Of a stretch of DNA of 64,000 bases, positions 63,292 to 64,000 are shown one piece after another (within the stretch, counting starts at the first letter, position 1; every line of letters starts with the position of its first letter). Both the position numbers and the translations under genes were made by a program. The stretch comes from Acidobacteria bacterium 28-9. Its GTDB lineage: Bacteria; Acidobacteriota; Blastocatellia; Pyrinomonadales; Pyrinomonadaceae. The DNA lies in the NCBI GenBank assembly GCA_002050355.1, contig MWYY01000061.1, positions 56,503 to 120,502 on the forward strand. Reading direction: 5' to 3'. Below the pieces are notes generated by a model that ran no database searches, was not told where the DNA came from, and worked only from the letters and a program-made list of their open reading frames with translations.

Positions 63292-64000
63292 TTATCTCAA
63301 TAATTCCTCAACCGCAGAATACGGATCGCGTTTTTTTTCCGCTACGTCGAGCGCGAGTTTTTCCAGTTTTTCGTGCATTCCGTTTTTGCTTAAGATTTGC
63401 CGCAAAAGCGTTTCGCGCAACAATTCTAAAAGTCGCCAGCGCGCGATGTCTTGTCTTCTGGTCAAACTAGATTCGCCTGTGCTTTGAAAATCTTTGTAAC
63501 TTTCGATGGCGCGCGCTAAATCTTCGATGCCTCTGCTTTCAGTCGCCACTGTTTTGACAATCGGCGAGTTCCAAAAATCCGGTCGATGCGCCAGAGACAA
63601 AAGCGCTTCGAGTTCTTTTTCGGTTCTGAGAACGCCTTCGCGGTCGGCTTTGTTGATAACGAAAACATCGCCGATTTCCATAATTCCGGCTTTTATTGCT
63701 TGGATGTCGTCACCCATTCCGGGAACTAAAACTACGACCGAAACATCCGCCGTTTTGACGATTTCCACTTCATCCTGCCCGACGCCGACGGTTTCGACAA
63801 TGATTTTATCAAAGCCCGCTGCGTCAAGAATCGCAACGGCGTCAACTGTCGCGCGCGATAATCCGCCGAGATTTCCGCGTGTTGCCATCGAGCGTATAAA
63901 AACGTTTTTGTCGAGTCCGAGCGTTTGCATACGGATGCGGTCGCCAAGAATTGCGCCGCCCGAAAACGGGCTTGACGGGTCGACGCAAATGATGCCGATT
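63292..64000 (-). CDS. meaB: Methylmalonyl-CoA mutase-associated GTPase MeaB (partial, 5' end off the right edge)
   Basis: The last 236 or so residues of a MeaB/ArgK GTPase, the chaperone that gates cofactor B12 for methylmalonyl-CoA mutase. Visible are VDPSSPFSGGAILGDRIRMQ, DKNVFIRSMATRGNLGGLS, the G3-type IIVETVGVGQDEVEI and G4 VINKADREG. The P-loop is outside the window. It is the first visible gene of the meaB-hicB-hicA-mce block. Confidence 0.95.
   Translation of the reverse strand, partial: IGIICVDPSSPFSGGAILGDRIRMQTLGLDKNVFIRSMATRGNLGGLSRATVDAVAILDAAGFDKIIVETVGVGQDEVEIVKTADVSVVVLVPGMGDDIQAIKAGIMEIGDVFVINKADREGVLRTEKELEALLSLAHRPDFWNSPIVKTVATESRGIEDLARAIESYKDFQSTGESSLTRRQDIARWRLLELLRETLLRQILSKNGMHEKLEKLALDVAEKKRDPYSAVEELLR

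Overview
The window is a gene-dense, moderately AT-leaning bacterial chromosome segment with no phage, plasmid, IS or CRISPR signature. Several features point to an acidobacterium of the Blastocatellia/Pyrinomonadales type. These are a Ser/Thr kinase fused to TolB-like and TPR regions, an exported FG-GAP repeat protein, a secreted metalloprotease with long Thr-Pro linkers, and two b-type ATP synthase subunits. This placement is inference: there is no rRNA in the window.

Layout. 1-5.8 kb (minus strand): a polyamine-type membrane cluster of S-adenosylmethionine decarboxylase, a DUF4178 protein, a 50-residue membrane peptide, a DUF350 protein and a membrane-fused aminopropyltransferase. A VapBC pair and an exported FAD oxidoreductase follow. 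5.8-20.3 kb: lipoprotein, GNAT, lipoyl synthase, a self-contained regulator/membrane pair with palindromic operators, superoxide dismutase and ferredoxin, truA, a four-helix-bundle gene inside inverted repeats, thioesterase, hydrolase, M28 peptidase, methyltransferase, topA, dprA and a selenocysteine tRNA. 20.4-26.3 kb: a partial ATP synthase operon (b', b, delta, alpha, gamma) interrupted by three unrelated genes. 26.4-35.2 kb: VanZ, SPFH, Trm112-like, GT9, then the translation/RNA operon ffh-rpsP-khpA-rimM-trmD-rplS-rnhB. 35.3-46.2 kb: dapF, thiE, GNAT, queA, kynA, kynureninase-like, cold-shock protein, selA, serC, a TPR protein and dcd. 46.4-64 kb: ComM-type ATPase, acyl-CoA ligase, FG-GAP protein, Ser/Thr kinase, metalloprotease with a duplicated discoidin domain, a selenoprotein-like glutaredoxin, PfkB kinase, VOC, TPR protein, mtnP, a parvulin, and methylmalonyl-CoA epimerase and meaB with a hicBA pair wedged between them.

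Three things stand out. First, tRNA-Sec, selA and a glutaredoxin whose frame continues through a UGA followed by a SECIS-like hairpin make a coherent selenocysteine set. Second, many gene borders carry hairpins built from 7-nt tandem units of different sequence; some arms reach into the ends of genes, including AdoMet decarboxylase, rimM/trmD, selA and queA. Third, a four-helix-bundle protein gene is bracketed by about 38-nt inverted repeats like a minimal cassette. Two intergenic regions (53.8 kb and 57.1-57.3 kb) also look like structured RNA. All function calls come from reading motifs in the translated sequence; no search was run.
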